64,000 bases of DNA from UTCFX2 sp963788305 (GCA_963788305.1 CAWBGK010000002.1:34277-98276), one strand, 5' to 3'. Shown: positions 8,808 through 18,664, numbered from the stretch's first letter. Notes: generated by a model not told the origin, from the letters alone. Program-made: numbers and translations.

Positions 8808-9227
8808 ATGAAATCGTATCGTAAAGAGATCTGGCTAAATATTCCTGCGAGGCGCAGTTTTATCAACATCACTTCGAAAATTGAGGAGTGTCTGCGAGAA
8901 AGTGGGATTACTGAAGGCATTACATTGGTAAATGCCATGCATATCACTGCTTCTGTTTTCATTAATGATGACGAAAGCGGTTTGCACAGGGATTATGATG
9001 ACTGGCTTGAACAACTAGCGCCCCATGATCCAATTTCTAAATATCGACACAACAGGACTGGAGAAGACAACGCTGACGCCCATTTGAAACGCCAGATCAT
9101 GGGACGAGAGGTCGTAGTAGCCATCTCAAATGGCCTCCTGGATTTTGGTCCCTGGGAACAAATATTCTATGGAGAATTTGACGGGCGTCGTCCGAAACGG
9201 GTGCTTGTTAAAATTATAGGTGAATAA
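8808..9227 (+). CDS. yjbQ: YjbQ/UPF0047 family protein
   Basis: 139 aa, the normal family length, with an AGGA ribosome-binding site before ATG. The family signature is complete: the N-terminal strand with INITSKIEECL, the VNAMHITASVFIND segment (His), HNRTGEDNADAHLKRQIMG (conserved His and Glu/Asp) and LGPWEQI-like GPWEQIFYGEFDG near the C-terminus. Members form trimers and show weak thiamin-phosphate-synthase activity in vitro; the physiological role is unsettled. Cytoplasmic. Confidence 0.88.
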   Translation: MKSYRKEIWLNIPARRSFINITSKIEECLRESGITEGITLVNAMHITASVFINDDESGLHRDYDDWLEQLAPHDPISKYRHNRTGEDNADAHLKRQIMGREVVVAISNGLLDFGPWEQIFYGEFDGRRPKRVLVKIIGE

Positions 9228-9351
9228 TCGATCAAGCCTGCCTTAATTGCCAGATTCAAAGGCTGGCTTTCCTCTTTGGGAAGTCAACTTCTCCATGCAG
9301 TTGGAAATGATGTATGATTGGGTACAGTTTACTCTTATCAAGGAGACAAAA

Positions 9352-9705
9352 ATGAAAGCGATAGCCTACATTGCCGCAGCGATTCTGATCTTCTTTGGTG
9401 TGCTTTTTGTCTGGGGCGCTTTCAGTTCAGAAGGGTCCCCCGGTTGGATTCCGGTTGGCCTGATCAGCATTGCAGCAGGCTTTGTGATCGTCTGGTTTTT
9501 CAGCCGTCCTAAAAAAAGCGAAACGGGATCAAATATCACCTATCAGGTAGATTTACCGGCAAATGTCAGTCTTGACACCCTTAAATGCAAGTCATGCGGT
9601 GGAGCATTGACCGCTGATAACATCTCAATGGTTGCTGGTGCACCGGTTGTTAAATGTCCTTACTGTGGAACGAGTTATCAGCTCACCGAGGAACCGAAGT
9701 GGTGA
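9352..9705 (+). CDS. Small two-helix membrane protein with C-terminal zinc ribbon
   Basis: 117 aa from ATG 9352, which follows an AAGGAG site at the right distance. Two membrane helices (about residues 3-22 and 30-50) are followed by a cytoplasmic-type zinc ribbon CKSCGG...CPYCGT (about residues 82-108). The family is not recognised by name. It lies 28 bases upstream of the Cys-tailed membrane protein and is probably the first gene of an operon reaching 14778. The zinc ribbon may serve protein binding; this is inference. Confidence 0.7.
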   Translation: MKAIAYIAAAILIFFGVLFVWGAFSSEGSPGWIPVGLISIAAGFVIVWFFSRPKKSETGSNITYQVDLPANVSLDTLKCKSCGGALTADNISMVAGAPVVKCPYCGTSYQLTEEPKW

Positions 9706-9733
9706 CTTGCCTCTAGGAGAAAAGGATGCTTTC

Positions 9734-11417
9734 ATGAGAAAAATTTATATCTCATTTATTCTTATCTGCTTGATGTTGATTTTCCATGGAACTGGATCGG
9801 CACAATCCTATCTATTCCAGCTGGAACAGCTGGAAGTCAACATTTATGTGAATGATGATGGATCTGCTTCCATTGATTATCGCTTTACATTCGTTAATGA
9901 TCTTTCAGCACCAGCGATCGAATACGTTGATGTTGGGATGCCAAACAGTCAGTTTACACTTCAGGGTGCAACCGCCGAAGTGAACGGCCAGATTGTCGCA
10001 GTATCTGAATCGGATTATGAGGGTGACGGATCGGGGTTTGCCGTAGTGATGGGTGGAGCTGGTATACCCCCAGGGCAGCGGGGGGTAGTTCATGTGAATA
10101 TTCCAGATGCCGGAAGTTGGCTCCGGTATGACAGCGAGGATGATGGTTACGCCAGCATTGCATTTACCCCTACCTGGTTCGGCTCAGAGTATATCAAGGG
10201 CACAACAGAAATAACGGTTTCGATTCATCTTCCGCCTGGGATCCAACCTGAGGAACCTCGCTGGCACCAAGCTCCATCTGGATGGCCCGAACAACCGGAG
10301 GTAGGCTTGGATGAGGAAGGCCGGGTAGTTTACACATGGACGAATTCGGCAGCATCAGCTTCGAAAAAATATATATTTGGCGCTTCTTTCCCAACTCAAT
10401 ATGTACCACCAACAGCAGTAAGTAAGCCCTCCTGGTTTGAAATCCTTGGCATCAGTGAAGATACATGTTTCACATTTCTTTGCTGCGGAGGGATTTTTGC
10501 TTCGGTTATCGGTGTGGGATGGTGGAATAATGAGGCATCCAGAAAACGAAAATTAAAATATCTCCCACCCAAAATCACGATCGAAGGTCTCGGGATCAAA
10601 CGCGGACTTACTGCTGTAGAAGCGGCTATACTTATGGAACAACCCCTCGATAAAGTGATGACCATGATCCTGTTCGGAGTTCTGAAAAAGTCAGCTGCGA
10701 CGGTCCGCACAAAAGATCCGCTTGAATTGGATGTCGCAGAAACACTTCCCGATGGGTTAAATCCATATGAAGTTGATTTTCTCAAGGCTTTTCGTATACA
10801 GGAAAAATCCGAACGCCGAAAAGCGCTGCAAACAGTCACCATAGATATTGTTCAAGCCGTATCCTGCAAAGATGAAGGGATTCAGCCGAAAAGAGACAAT
10901 CGCATATTACCAGGATATTATGGAAAAAGCTTGGAAGCAAGTTGAAACGGCCCAAACACCGGAAGTGAAGAGCGAGATGTTTGATAAAAACCTGGAATGG
11001 ACCATGTTGGATAAAGAATATGACGACCGCACCAGGGATGTTTTCCAATCGGGTCCTGTTTTCCTGCCAAACTGGTGGGGACGATTTGATCCAACATACA
11101 ACAGACCAATCAGTACCTCCCGGCCTATTTCTTCCCCTACCCAGGTAGGACAACCTTCTGGAGGTGGCGTTTCCCTTCCGACACTTCCCGGCGGTAGTTT
11201 CGCTGCATCGATGGTCAAAGGAGTGGAAAATTTCTCTGCAGGCGTCATAGGCAATGTAAATGATTTCACCGGGACTATCACAAACAAAACAAATCCAATC
11301 CCGGTTCCAAGCGTGACAAGAAGCGGCGGCAGCAGCAGCGGAAGGAGCGGTGGGGGATGCGCATGCGCCTGTGCCTGTGCTGGTTGTGCTTGCGCTTGCG
11401 CCGGTGGAGGTCGATAA
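9734..11417 (+). CDS. DUF2207-like membrane protein with (Cys-Ala) repeat tail, frameshifted
   Basis: About 560 aa once a frameshift near 10850 is bridged. The start at ATG 9734 follows AGGAGAAAAGG. A signal peptide (about 1-24) leads into an extracytoplasmic beta-rich domain of about 220 residues like the N-terminal DUF2207 domain, then a helix around residue 245-262 and a cytoplasmic segment with GLTAVEAAILM and KVMTMILFGVLKK. This last part resembles the TIGR04222/DUF2207 class of proteins with low-complexity Cys/Gly tails. The C-terminus is SGGG followed by CACACACAGCACACAGGGR, with seven Cys. The Cys and Ala codons vary synonymously, so selection on the protein is likely. Two radical SAM-like genes follow 50 bases downstream, which suggests that the tail may be their substrate (inference). 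Confidence 0.75.
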
Positions 11418-11467
11418 GATTTAAATGGTGACATCATGATGAATTTTGTTCATTGAGGTCATGTTAG

Positions 11468-12817
11468 ATGGATTTCTGGAAGTATTTCGCAAGATCCAGG
11501 CAGACTCAACTTGCGAACTCACATGGTATTCAGCTTTCATCCTTTATTCGCCAGAATGGTTCTGAAAAGGCACATATTCACCTGCGAATTGATACGGACG
11601 GAAGCGGTCTCTTGATCATCAACGCCAACAGCGTAATTCACTTGAATCCATCAGCAGCTTCGATGGCGCTCCTGGCGTTACAAGACACTCCTAAAGCCCA
11701 AGCAGTTCATGAACTTAAAAGGATATTCTCAATCTCGACTCGCAAGTTATCTGACGACTATACGCAGTTTGTTTCGCAATTAAACGAACTGATCGATCCA
11801 AATGGCGCCTGTCCTATTCATGCTCTAAATCTTGAAACCATTCCGCCTTTCACATCAAAGCCTTCGGCTCCCTATCGAATGGACCTGGCGCTGACCTACC
11901 GCTGTAACAATGATTGCTTGCATTGCTACAACGCCCGACCTCGTGATTTTTCAGAAATTTCGACAGATTTTTGGAAGAAAATTATCAATAAAATTTGGGA
12001 AATTGGCATCCCGCATTTGGTTTTCACGGGTGGAGAACCGACTCTCCGGTCAGACCTTCCGGAATTGATTTCCTATGCGCAGCACATTGGACTGATCACT
12101 GGATTAAACACCAATGGTCGCCTCTTAAGCAAGCCTGATTACCTGGATACACTGGTCAGCTCTGGCTTAGACCACGTCCAAATCACCATAGAATCTCACG
12201 ACCCTGAAATCCACGACCAGATGGTTCGAGCCAGGGGCGCCTGGGCCCAAACTGTTGCTGGAATTCGCAATGCATTGGACACCCCCCTCTACGTCATGAC
12301 GAACTCTACGATGTTGCGCCAGAATTCACCAGCATTAAACCAGACACTTCATTTTCTTGCCAAACTTGGAGTGCCGACGATCGGCCTGAATGCTTTGATC
12401 TTTTCCGGCCAAGGCGCTACATGCGGAAGCGGGCTCCATGAGGCAGAATTACGGCCAATTCTCGAGCTTGCTCGAAACATGACCGAGCAGCATCATCAAC
12501 GGCTGATCTGGTACACACCAACGCAGTATTGCAATTTTGATCCAATGGAATTGGAATTGGGAGTCAAAGGATGTACTGCCGCCCGCTACAATATGTGTAT
12601 CGAACCGGATGGAGCAGTCATCCCATGCCAATCTTTTTATTTTCCTCTGGGTTCGATGCTCAATGATCCATGGGATAGCATCTGGGAACATGATCTGGCA
12701 AAACAGCTTCGGAATCGCCAGGAGCGGCAGGAAAAATGTAATTCCTGTCTATTATTTTCTGAATGTGGTGGTGGGTGCCCGTTATCTTCCACGCATATAA
12801 CAAATAAAAAAGAATAG
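11468..12817 (+). CDS. PqqD-like/radical SAM/SPASM-type protein maturase
   Basis: 449 aa, GAGG site before ATG 11468. Residues about 35-115 form a PqqD-like peptide-recognition domain (LLIINANSVIHLNPSAASM). The radical SAM core begins with LTYRCNNDCLHCY, the CX3CX2C site for the SAM-bound 4Fe-4S cluster, followed by VFTGGEPTLR for SAM binding. The C-terminus carries SPASM-like auxiliary-cluster cysteines: GCTAARYNMCIEPDGAVIPC and EKCNSCLLFSECGGGC. This layout is that of enzymes modifying ribosomally made peptides or protein tails. The neighbouring substrate candidate is the Cys-Ala tail encoded just upstream. The chemistry (thioether, epimerisation or other) cannot be told. The gene is 12 bases from its degenerate paralogue. 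Confidence 0.85.
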   Translation: MDFWKYFARSRQTQLANSHGIQLSSFIRQNGSEKAHIHLRIDTDGSGLLIINANSVIHLNPSAASMALLALQDTPKAQAVHELKRIFSISTRKLSDDYTQFVSQLNELIDPNGACPIHALNLETIPPFTSKPSAPYRMDLALTYRCNNDCLHCYNARPRDFSEISTDFWKKIINKIWEIGIPHLVFTGGEPTLRSDLPELISYAQHIGLITGLNTNGRLLSKPDYLDTLVSSGLDHVQITIESHDPEIHDQMVRARGAWAQTVAGIRNALDTPLYVMTNSTMLRQNSPALNQTLHFLAKLGVPTIGLNALIFSGQGATCGSGLHEAELRPILELARNMTEQHHQRLIWYTPTQYCNFDPMELELGVKGCTAARYNMCIEPDGAVIPCQSFYFPLGSMLNDPWDSIWEHDLAKQLRNRQERQEKCNSCLLFSECGGGCPLSSTHITNKKE

Positions 12818-12829
12818 TCAGAGGAAAAA

Positions 12830-13976
12830 ATGCCAGGTTTGCTCCGTCCAATTCAGCGTTTTTTTTCCAACAACAAACCAATTCCTGCCGGTCTTTATCA
12901 TTATAAAGCACCACAGCACGATCCACGTAACTATCAATTGCACTTACGTATCGAAGAAAACGGTGACGGGCTGCTGATCATTAACGCTTCGACGGTTCTT
13001 CATCTTAATTTGACAGCTGCAGAATATGCGTATTATCTCATCTGCAGTAAATCCGAAGAAGAGATCGCTCGTTTAATTGTTTCTCGCTATCAGGTCGATC
13101 GTGATCAAGCGTTGCACGATTATAGGAATTTCTCAGATCGAATCCACACGATCATCGAGACACCCGATTTGGATCCGGTCACTTTTCTTGACGTCGATCG
13201 CCTTCAGCCATTTTCTGGTAGGTTGACTGCACCGTACCGATTGGACTGCGCATTAACCTATCGACTTCCCGAGGATGAAATTCCCGAATTAGAGCTGATC
13301 GAGCGCGTTGCAAAGGAACTGACCGCTGAAGACTGGAAAACCATAATGCAGAAGGCGTGGGATGCAGGCATACCCCACATATTATTCACCGGCGGAGAGC
13401 CAACGCTTCGTGATGATTTACCTGAGCTGATCCGCTTTGCAGAGCGAACCGGTCAGGTTACTGGAGTATTAAGTTATGGATCAAAGCTCGTTGATTCCGG
13501 CTATTTTTCTGAACTCCTTCAATCCGGATTAGATCATCTGATGTTGATCTTGAGATCTGATAACGAGTCTTCATGGAAATCCGTTCAAAGTTCGATTGCT
13601 GAAGATCTATCCCTGACAGTACATCTGACAATTGATCACGAAAATAAGGGAGATTCCGAGGCGATCTTACGCCGACTTGCCGAGATAGGAATAATGAATG
13701 TCTCGCTGAGCGCAGTTGATGATTCACTTACCGAATACCTTCTATCTGCGAGGTCATGGGTCGCTGCTCTTGGCCTGGAGCTGATCTGGAACCTCCCAGC
13801 TCCATATTCGTCCCTTCATCCGGTTGCGCTAGAAATTAAGAGATGCAGGTATCGAAGGTGCAGGGCGAGCATGGATTTACGTTGAGCCAGATGGTGATGT
13901 GCGTCCATCACAAGGCAATCCAAAAATCTTGGGAAATTTTCTGACCGATCCCTGGCACAAAATTTGGAAAGGTTGA
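12830..13976 (+). CDS. Pseudo-radical SAM protein (paralogue without cluster cysteines), frameshifted
   Basis: About 381 aa after bridging a frameshift near 13835, ending at TGA 13974-13976. It aligns along its length with the radical SAM gene upstream: same PqqD-like part (LLIINASTVLHLN) and same FTGGEPTLRDDLPELI. However, LTYRCNNDCLHCY is replaced by LTYRLPEDEIPEL, and the SPASM text CIEPDGAVIPC becomes YVEPDGDVRPS. The final CxxCxxxxxC module is absent. All ligands of both clusters are gone while the fold-defining text is kept, so loss looks selected rather than random. Pseudo-rSAM partners are known in other peptide-maturation systems. A role as substrate-binding partner of the active enzyme is inferred. 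Confidence 0.75.
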
Positions 13977-13980
13977 ACAG

Positions 13981-14778
13981 GAAATCGAGATCCACAACAC
14001 TCCCCCAAAACAAAAAATCGATTGGCATCCCCGTTTTGTCCAACAGGCACGCTGGACCGAAGATTTGCGCAGGTTTATTTTTCGCCAAATCGATCTTATT
14101 GATAAAAGCAGCGTCCTCGAAGTGGGCTGCGGGACTGGCGCTGTCCTTGAAACGATAACGAGGCTCGCACATGAGAATAATTGGATTGTATATGGATTGG
14201 ATATTAATAATAATTACTTGACTTCCGCACATAAGACTTGTCCTACATTCGTTCTGACTCAAGGTGATGCGCATTTCTTGCCGTTTTCTCAGGGATATTT
14301 TGATCTTGTTTTTTGCCATTTTCTGTTGATGTGGGTCTCAAATCCAGCAGCTGTATTATCTGAAATGAAACGTGTTGTCCGTCCTGGAGGTTGGGTTGTA
14401 GCGTTCGCAGAACCAGATTATGGAGGCCGAATCGATGAACCGGAAGAGTTAGAGAAAATCAGCGCGATTCAGGAATTAAGCCTGAAGCAGCAAGGTGCTG
14501 AGACTCGGATGGGGCGAAAATTATCAGGGTTATTCTACCAAAACGGTTTCATCGATATCGCATGCGGCGTGATAGGGGCTCAGTGGAACCAATCGTCAAT
14601 GTGCAGCTCTGAAGAATTCGATCAGGAATGGCAGGTGATGAAATCTGATCTGAACCACTCTAATTGTGTTCAAGATTTCGAGGAATTCCGATTAATGGAT
14701 CTGGCTGCCAGACAATCAGGGACCCGCATCCTTTTTGTACCTACATTTTATGCGATGGGACGCGCACCAAACGATTAA
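13981..14778 (+). CDS. Class I SAM-dependent methyltransferase, start unresolved
   Basis: Homology begins with HPRFVQQARWTEDLRRF, upstream of the first usable start codon (TTG 14065). The true N-terminus therefore lies near 13980, where no ATG, GTG or TTG is in frame; a base error or an unusual start is likely. The Rossmann methyltransferase core is clear: VLEVGCGTGAVL (motif I), YGLDINNN (acidic loop), GDAHFLPFSQGYFDLVFCHF (motifs II-III) and VVRPGGWVVAF. About 265 aa. It overlaps or abuts the pseudo-rSAM stop and closes the operon. The substrate is unknown; methylation of the same tail or of a small molecule is possible. Confidence 0.7.
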   Translation, partial: EIEIHNTPPKQKIDWHPRFVQQARWTEDLRRFIFRQIDLIDKSSVLEVGCGTGAVLETITRLAHENNWIVYGLDINNNYLTSAHKTCPTFVLTQGDAHFLPFSQGYFDLVFCHFLLMWVSNPAAVLSEMKRVVRPGGWVVAFAEPDYGGRIDEPEELEKISAIQELSLKQQGAETRMGRKLSGLFYQNGFIDIACGVIGAQWNQSSMCSSEEFDQEWQVMKSDLNHSNCVQDFEEFRLMDLAARQSGTRILFVPTFYAMGRAPND

Positions 14779-14783
14779 TAAAA

Positions 14784-14816
14784 GATCATGCTGGGGTTAA
14801 AATCACCAACATGATC
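14784..14816. terminator. Hairpin between convergent genes
   Basis: GATCATG and CATGATC form a 7-bp stem around a 19-base loop with a partial inner GGT/ACC pairing. It lies between the convergent methyltransferase and ribulokinase genes. No T tract follows, so function as an intrinsic terminator is uncertain. Confidence 0.35.
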
Positions 14817-14851
14817 ATGGAATGCTTCCTAAGAATGCTTCGTAAGAATTC

Positions 14852-16528
14852 TTATTGAGATATTGAATTGGCCTTGATTTTTTTCAATCGCTTCATGACA
14901 TCATTCTCCCCTCTTCCAAAATAGTCATGCAAAGTTAAGTATTCTGCAAAGAGCTTATCATAAACAGCACTGTTCTCGGGGATTGGCTTATAAATGATAT
15001 CTTTCAACTTCGCCATTTTCTTTGCTGCATCGAATATCGAATCGTAACCTCCGGCATGCTTACCAGCAGCAACAGCTCCAAACATCGCGGATCCCAATGC
15101 CGGGGTCTGGCTTGATGCAGTAATCTTCATCTCACGACCGGTGACATCAGCATAAATTTGCATAAGCAAGCGATTGCGATCTGGAAGCCCACCGCAGGCG
15201 ACCAGCTCGTTAACAGGGACTCCATTCTTCTCAAAGGCTTCGACAATCACGCGAGTGCCGTACGCAGTCGCCTCAATCAAAGCCCGATAAATCTCTTCCA
15301 CTTTTGTAGCCAGAGTAGCGCCGATCAGCAGCCCAGTCAGATCAACATCTACCAACACGCTTCGATTACCGTTCCACCAATCGAGAGCCAGCAAACCGCT
15401 CTCGCCAGGCTTAAGCAAAGCGGCTTTTTCCTCGAGCAGTGAATGAGTGGAGATCCCTCGCTTCCTGGCTTCATCCTCATATGCTGCTGGAATGCAATTT
15501 TCTACAAACCAGGCAAAATGATCCCCAACACATGACTGCCCGGCTTCGTATCCAAACAGTCCGGGGATGATTCCATCTTCCACATATCCGCAAATACCAG
15601 GCACTAGCTGCTCACTGTCGCCAAGCACCATGTGGCATATGCTGGTTCCCATGATCATGACCATGCGGCCGATCTCAGTGACTGTTGCCGCCGGTACTGC
15701 GACATGTGCATCCACATTCGCAATTGCTACAGCCGTTCCTGGCTTGAGACCTGTCCAATCAGCAGCCTGCTTCGTCAATTCGCCGGCCTTCTGACCGATC
15801 GGTATGATCTGCTTGCTCATCTTCTTCTCGACAACATCAGCCAGGCGCAGGTCTAATGCTCGAAAATAATCTTCGTTTGGAAAACCATCCCTTTTTGACC
15901 ACATGGCTTTATATCCAGCTGTACAAGAGTTGCGGGTCTCAATCCCTGTCAGCTGCCAGATCACCCAATCTGCAGCCTCGATTAATCGATCTGCAGCTCG
16001 ATAAATTTCAGGTGCCTCATCCAGGATTTGCAGAGTTTTCGAGAAAAACCATTCGGAGGAAATTTTGCCCCCGTATCTTTCGAGCCACTCCTGGTTCAAA
16101 TCTCGAGCGGTCTCATTGATCTTATTAGCCTCTGGCTGGGCTGCATGGTGTTTCCAGAGCTTTACCCAGGCATGAGGGTTGTTGCGAAGCTCGGGTAAAT
16201 TGCATAAAGGTGTTCCATCTGATTTCACCGGAAGCATGGTGCAGGCTGTAAAATCAATCCCAATCCCGATTACATCGGCAGGGTCCACTGCTCCCATTTT
16301 AATTACGGTTGGGACAGCTGTTTTGTATACTTCGATGTAATCATTAGGATCCTGCAGCGCCCAGTCCGGTCCGAGTCGAACGTTCGTTTGGGGAATTTTT
16401 TCGTCAATAACGCCATTTGAATAAGGGTGGACGGATGTGGCGATTTCTTCACCTGTGGCCACATCCACAAGCAGAGCTCGGCCAGATTCAGTCCCAAAGT
16501 CTACACCAATGGAATACTTCTTCGCCAT
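14852..16528 (-). CDS. araB: Ribulokinase
   Basis: 558 aa, FGGY carbohydrate kinase of the AraB type, with an AGGAG site before ATG. The N-terminal ATPase phosphate loop is IGVDFGTESGRALLVD, the mid-region has GIGIDFTACTMLPV, the family text KLWKHHAAQPEA is present, and the C-terminal domain has GYEAGQSCVGDHFAWF and ACGGLPDRN. It phosphorylates L-ribulose (and other ribuloses) to the 5-phosphate. It is the last gene of a four-gene minus-strand sugar operon, 13 bases after the alcohol dehydrogenase. With the fucose/arabinose-isomerase-like gene upstream, it suggests L-arabinose or a related pentose as substrate. No ribulose-5-phosphate epimerase is visible nearby. Confidence 0.9.
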   Translation of the reverse strand: MAKKYSIGVDFGTESGRALLVDVATGEEIATSVHPYSNGVIDEKIPQTNVRLGPDWALQDPNDYIEVYKTAVPTVIKMGAVDPADVIGIGIDFTACTMLPVKSDGTPLCNLPELRNNPHAWVKLWKHHAAQPEANKINETARDLNQEWLERYGGKISSEWFFSKTLQILDEAPEIYRAADRLIEAADWVIWQLTGIETRNSCTAGYKAMWSKRDGFPNEDYFRALDLRLADVVEKKMSKQIIPIGQKAGELTKQAADWTGLKPGTAVAIANVDAHVAVPAATVTEIGRMVMIMGTSICHMVLGDSEQLVPGICGYVEDGIIPGLFGYEAGQSCVGDHFAWFVENCIPAAYEDEARKRGISTHSLLEEKAALLKPGESGLLALDWWNGNRSVLVDVDLTGLLIGATLATKVEEIYRALIEATAYGTRVIVEAFEKNGVPVNELVACGGLPDRNRLLMQIYADVTGREMKITASSQTPALGSAMFGAVAAGKHAGGYDSIFDAAKKMAKLKDIIYKPIPENSAVYDKLFAEYLTLHDYFGRGENDVMKRLKKIKANSISQ

Positions 16529-16541
16529 TTTGTTCTCCTAA

Positions 16542-17550
16542 TCATTTAGAATGCGGTTCGATTATGACTTTTAATCCATCGCGCTTTGCGGCTATTTCAA
16601 ATGCCTTTTCAACCATTTTCAATGGGAACCTGTGGGAGACCAATGTTCTAACATCAATCAGCCTATCTTCTACCAACCGAATCGCACGAGGATATGTATT
16701 ATTCATTCTGCGACAAAAAATGATCTGAAGTCCCTTTCTGCGTGCAGTCGAGGCACAAAATGTTACTTTGATCTCTGGCTGGTATCCCCACAATAACAAC
16801 AGTCCCCCCTGGTCTGGCAGCAGCAACTGCACTCTCTACTGCCTCCGGCTCACCAGCCGTCTCAAAAACAATATCTAATCCTCGATTCCCAATTTGTTGA
16901 TTTAGCTGCTTCGGATATCCATCTTGATCAACAAGCAGCTGAAGATCTGACCCAAGCGATTCGGCTTTCCTCAGACGATGTTCGAGACGGTCAGAAACGG
17001 CTATCATCCTGGGACGTTTCAACTTCAGAAGCTGAATCAACAACAGGCCGATGGGTCCACACCCAAAAACTCCCACCTGCATTCTTGGAAGTATTCGTAC
17101 CAGATCATGGGCATAGATCGCCACTCCAAGCGGCTCGAGCATCGCGCCATCTACTGCAGTTAAATCCTTCGGCAGCTGATACATATTTTTAATCGGCCAG
17201 CAAATATATTCGGTTAGCGCACCATCCATTTGACCATGACCCGCAAATCTTACTTTCGGACACAGGTTGTGATTTCCTTCACGACAGGATTCGCATTTTC
17301 CACACGGAACCGCTGGATCTAATGCAACAAGCTGCCCGCTAGCGGTATCAAATGCTGAGAATTCATGACCTAATACGAGTGGTTTTGTTAAGACAGAATC
17401 CCCGATTGCCGTGTCGATCATCCAGTGGATGTCCGATCCGCAGATGCCAACAGCTTCGACTCTTAAAAGAGCTTCTCCTTTACCTGGAGATGGGCGCTCT
17501 TCTTCATGAATTCTAAAATCATTCTTGCCGTGCAAACGCACTGATTTCAT
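16542..17550 (-). CDS. Zinc-dependent alcohol/polyol dehydrogenase, frameshifted
   Basis: About 335 aa after bridging a frameshift near 16780. It is a medium-chain dehydrogenase: catalytic-zinc text EAVGICGSDIHW and LGHEFS, structural-zinc cysteines PCGKCESCREGNHNLCP, the acidic catalytic-site region MLEPLGVAIYA, and the NAD Rossmann loop VGVFGCGPIGLLLIQL. The second frame supplies the C-terminus with GLQIIFCRRMNNTYPRAI and HRFPLKMVEKAFE. This group includes sorbitol, threonine and galactitol dehydrogenases. In this operon it probably oxidises a polyol or sugar feeding the isomerase/kinase pair. Its ATG overlaps the stop of the M24-like gene by 4 bases, indicating translational coupling. Confidence 0.82.
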
Positions 17551-18639
17551 GTTACTTCAAGAATTGCCGGTCTTTTAATATTCTGCCCATCGTACTCTAT
17601 TGGAATCATCGGCCAATCAGGAATTTGCGTAATTATCTCGTTCTCAATCTCGCCCACCAGGATTGTATCCTCTGATTTTGTACCTCTGATCGAAGGATTC
17701 CAGGCATAAGCCTGTCCAGTCGATATCAATTCATCACTACCCGGAACAGCGAGATATTCACGCGGCTCATAACCTGCCGGTCCACCCTGATGATGATCCA
17801 TCCATTCATCGGCAAAACCAGTCTGTGAATACTCGTTCTGGGCAGTTTCAATTACATCTCCCAGGCTGCTTCCAGGGTGGGTATTGCAGGATCATTCCAG
17901 CATCTACCCTTGCCACTGCATGAGATTTTCTCACAAGTTCTTCCGGCAGGCGTCCAAAATAAACCAGCCGGGTAATTGAGCAAACCAGACCTTTGTACCT
18001 CCCGCACATCACAAGCATTCCATATTTTTCAAGCCGCTTCGAGGTAGGGAGTGGATGACGATGAGAGAATATGCGGTCATCTGTGGCAACAAGGTTGACG
18101 ATCGGTTGAACCTCGCGGCTTAAAGCACCGCCAGCGACGAGCGCAGCAATCTGGTATTCGCTCATTCCCGGAGTGACTAATCGGGTTGCAGAATTCATCG
18201 TTTCTGCGCAAAGATTACCTAAGATGCGGAAACGGTGGCGTTCTTCAGGGGTCAGTAAAGCCCTCAAACGGGAAATTTCAACGGAAAGATCCAATCCATC
18301 CAAGTTGGGTCCATCACAACCTATTCTATTTCCACCTGCGAGAGAGGCAAGATCTGCAGGGTTTCCATGCCATTGTCTGATATGGAACCTCCAGCCCTGA
18401 TCCTCGAGCATCTCTTCCCCCTTCAGGCGCGTGGCTTCGATATTGTCAGTCAGAACAAAACGACCGGTCCGAGTGATCAGCAATGATGCAGCACCATCTG
18501 TTGAGGCGGAATTCACAAAAGACGCCGCTCCGCATGTCGCCCAGGCGAAGCTGCTCACTCTTTTTAATAACAAACCGTCCAGACGATGTTTGTCGAGAAG
18601 GGATCGAATTCGTTCCAGCTTGGTTTCTAATTCAACCAT
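17547..18639 (-). CDS. M24-like (creatinase/aminopeptidase fold) protein, metal ligands apparently missing, frameshifted
   Basis: About 363 aa after bridging a frameshift near 17885. An N-terminal creatinase-type domain (about 1-130) precedes a pita-bread domain recognisable by MDHHQGGPAGYEPREY and AWNPSIRGTKSEDTILV. In active M24 peptidases two Asp metal ligands sit in a DxG...G(Y/H)xxDITRT strand pair. Here the matching text reads MCGRYKGLVCSITRLV, where both Asp appear to be replaced. The last Glu (KSEDT) and the HHQGG His remain. It may be a non-peptidase member working on a sugar acid or acting as a scaffold; this is inference. It lies in a sugar operon between the isomerase and dehydrogenase. 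Confidence 0.72.
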
Positions 18640-18664
18640 AGCAGCCTCTTTTTACTCTGAAACA

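Noticed and set aside
10907..11437. Minus-strand frame of 176 codons opposite the Cys-Ala tail, rich in Pro, Ala, Gln
   Set aside because: It mirrors the repetitive GC-rich tail of the plus-strand gene, has no ribosome-binding site and no domain, and the plus strand shows codon-level selection.
14784..14816. GATCATG/CATGATC as an attachment or recombination site
   Set aside because: No integrase, tRNA or direct repeat nearby; a hairpin between convergent genes explains it.
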